Source: Parachlamydiaceae bacterium (GTDB taxonomy: Bacteria; Chlamydiota; Chlamydiia; Chlamydiales; Parachlamydiaceae). Taken from it: a stretch of DNA of 13,439 nucleotides. The stretch is taken from assembly GCA_013815395.1 (NCBI GenBank), contig JACDGH010000044.1:1-13439 (forward strand), written 5' to 3'. A model generated the notes under the pieces. That model saw only the letters and a list, made by a program, of their open reading frames with translations, was not told the origin of the DNA and made no database searches. This document shows, in pieces, positions 13,154-13,439 of the stretch; position 1 is the stretch's first letter; each line of letters begins with the position of its first letter. The position numbers and the translations under genes were made by a program.

Positions 13154-13204
13154 CAATTCTAGGCTAATGAAAACATATTAGCAATTCTAGTTTTAAATTT
13201 TCAA
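13154..13204 (-). promoter_or_regulatory. Promoter with nested repeats in front of the ferredoxin gene
   Basis: Minus strand: TTGAAA (13199-13204) as -35, 18-base spacer, TAATAT (13175-13180) as -10. On the plus strand GCTAAT (13163-13168) and ATTAGC (13177-13182) make a 6-bp inverted repeat over the -10, flanked by direct copies of CAATTCTAG at 13154-13162 and 13182-13190. The arrangement looks like a regulator-binding region, possibly for an iron or stress regulator; none is encoded nearby. Confidence 0.45.
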
Positions 13205-13288
13205 CTTATTGTGCTATGGTCGCCAGCTGATATGTAAGTATTCTATGACCACACCATAATTTGCGGAAATTAAAACAAGGAGTTAAAT

Positions 13289-13439
13289 ATGTCATTAACA
13301 TTAAGCGAGTTGTCAGCAAAGTTAACAAGTATGCACGCCGGAGAGTATACAAAGGATGGTATAACGGCTAAAAATACAAAAGAGTTTTTGATAAGTGATT
13401 TAGGGGTTAAAGTATTGGTAGAAATGATTAGAACTGCTC
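13289..13439 (+). CDS. Unrecognised protein, N-terminal 50 residues (cut by the right edge)
   Basis: ATG 13289 has AAGGAG seven bases upstream, so the start is secure. The frame is open to the window end. The visible protein begins MSLTLSELSAKLTSMHAGEY and continues KDGITAKNTKEFLISDLGVKV (shown in part), with mixed charge and amphipathic helices. No signal peptide or membrane segment is seen in this portion. I do not recognise it. It is divergent from the ferredoxin gene across a 144-base gap. Confidence 0.7.
   Translation, partial: MSLTLSELSAKLTSMHAGEYTKDGITAKNTKEFLISDLGVKVLVEMIRTA

Noticed and set aside
13209..13260. Plus-strand promoter for the right-edge gene (TTGTGC, TATGTA or CATAAT).
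   Set aside because: No -35/-10 pair has both acceptable matches and spacing.

Overview
The window is A+T-rich chromosomal DNA from a Gram-negative bacterium. At least four proteins carry Sec signal peptides (MsrA, MsrB, a 72-residue protein and a 291-residue protein). Genes start at ATG or, with good ribosome-binding sites, at TTG. The A+T bias, a secreted kinase-like protein and a small Panacea-domain module would suit an amoeba- or host-associated lineage such as Legionellales or Parachlamydiales-type bacteria. That is a guess; nothing here fixes the taxon. I see no rRNA, tRNA, IS element, CRISPR array or phage gene.

Layout. (1) 1-2288, minus strand: msrB, a MerA/Lpd-type flavoprotein oxidoreductase and a TVP38/TMEM64-family membrane protein (cut by the left edge) form a tight operon with overlapping ends. 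(2) 2375-5846, plus strand: divergent from it, msrA, a sodium:solute symporter, a sterol desaturase/fatty acid hydroxylase-type di-iron membrane enzyme and a CDP-alcohol phosphatidyltransferase. The two methionine sulfoxide reductases are both exported, so together they probably repair oxidised proteins in the periplasm; the last two plus-strand genes point to membrane-lipid modification. (3) 6012-8662, minus strand: a YheO/DauR-type regulator, a PLP aminotransferase and an ornithine cyclodeaminase/mu-crystallin-family reductase, all with overlapping ends. The promoter in front has a perfect inverted repeat filling the spacer between its -35 and -10 boxes, a good candidate operator for the regulator. 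(4) 8964-10267, minus strand: a small secreted amphipathic protein and a secreted protein whose C-terminal half resembles a kinase fold that lacks the catalytic Asp. (5) 10319-11270, plus strand: an extended -10 promoter overlapped by a near-perfect palindrome, then a Panacea (DUF4065, SocA/GepA-like) protein and a 78-residue leucine-zipper protein. This is a candidate toxin-antitoxin-like module. (6) 11360-13144, minus strand: an RhlE-type DEAD-box RNA helicase and a thioredoxin-like [2Fe-2S] ferredoxin. (7) 13289 to the right edge, plus strand: the start of an unrecognised gene.

Several gene ends carry long, nearly perfect hairpins (stems of 12 to 17 bp) without a U-tract, a consistent and slightly unusual style of gene boundary. 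The strongest candidates for something new are the Panacea/leucine-zipper pair with its operator, the secreted pseudokinase-like protein, and the aminotransferase-cyclodeaminase-regulator operon with its operator.
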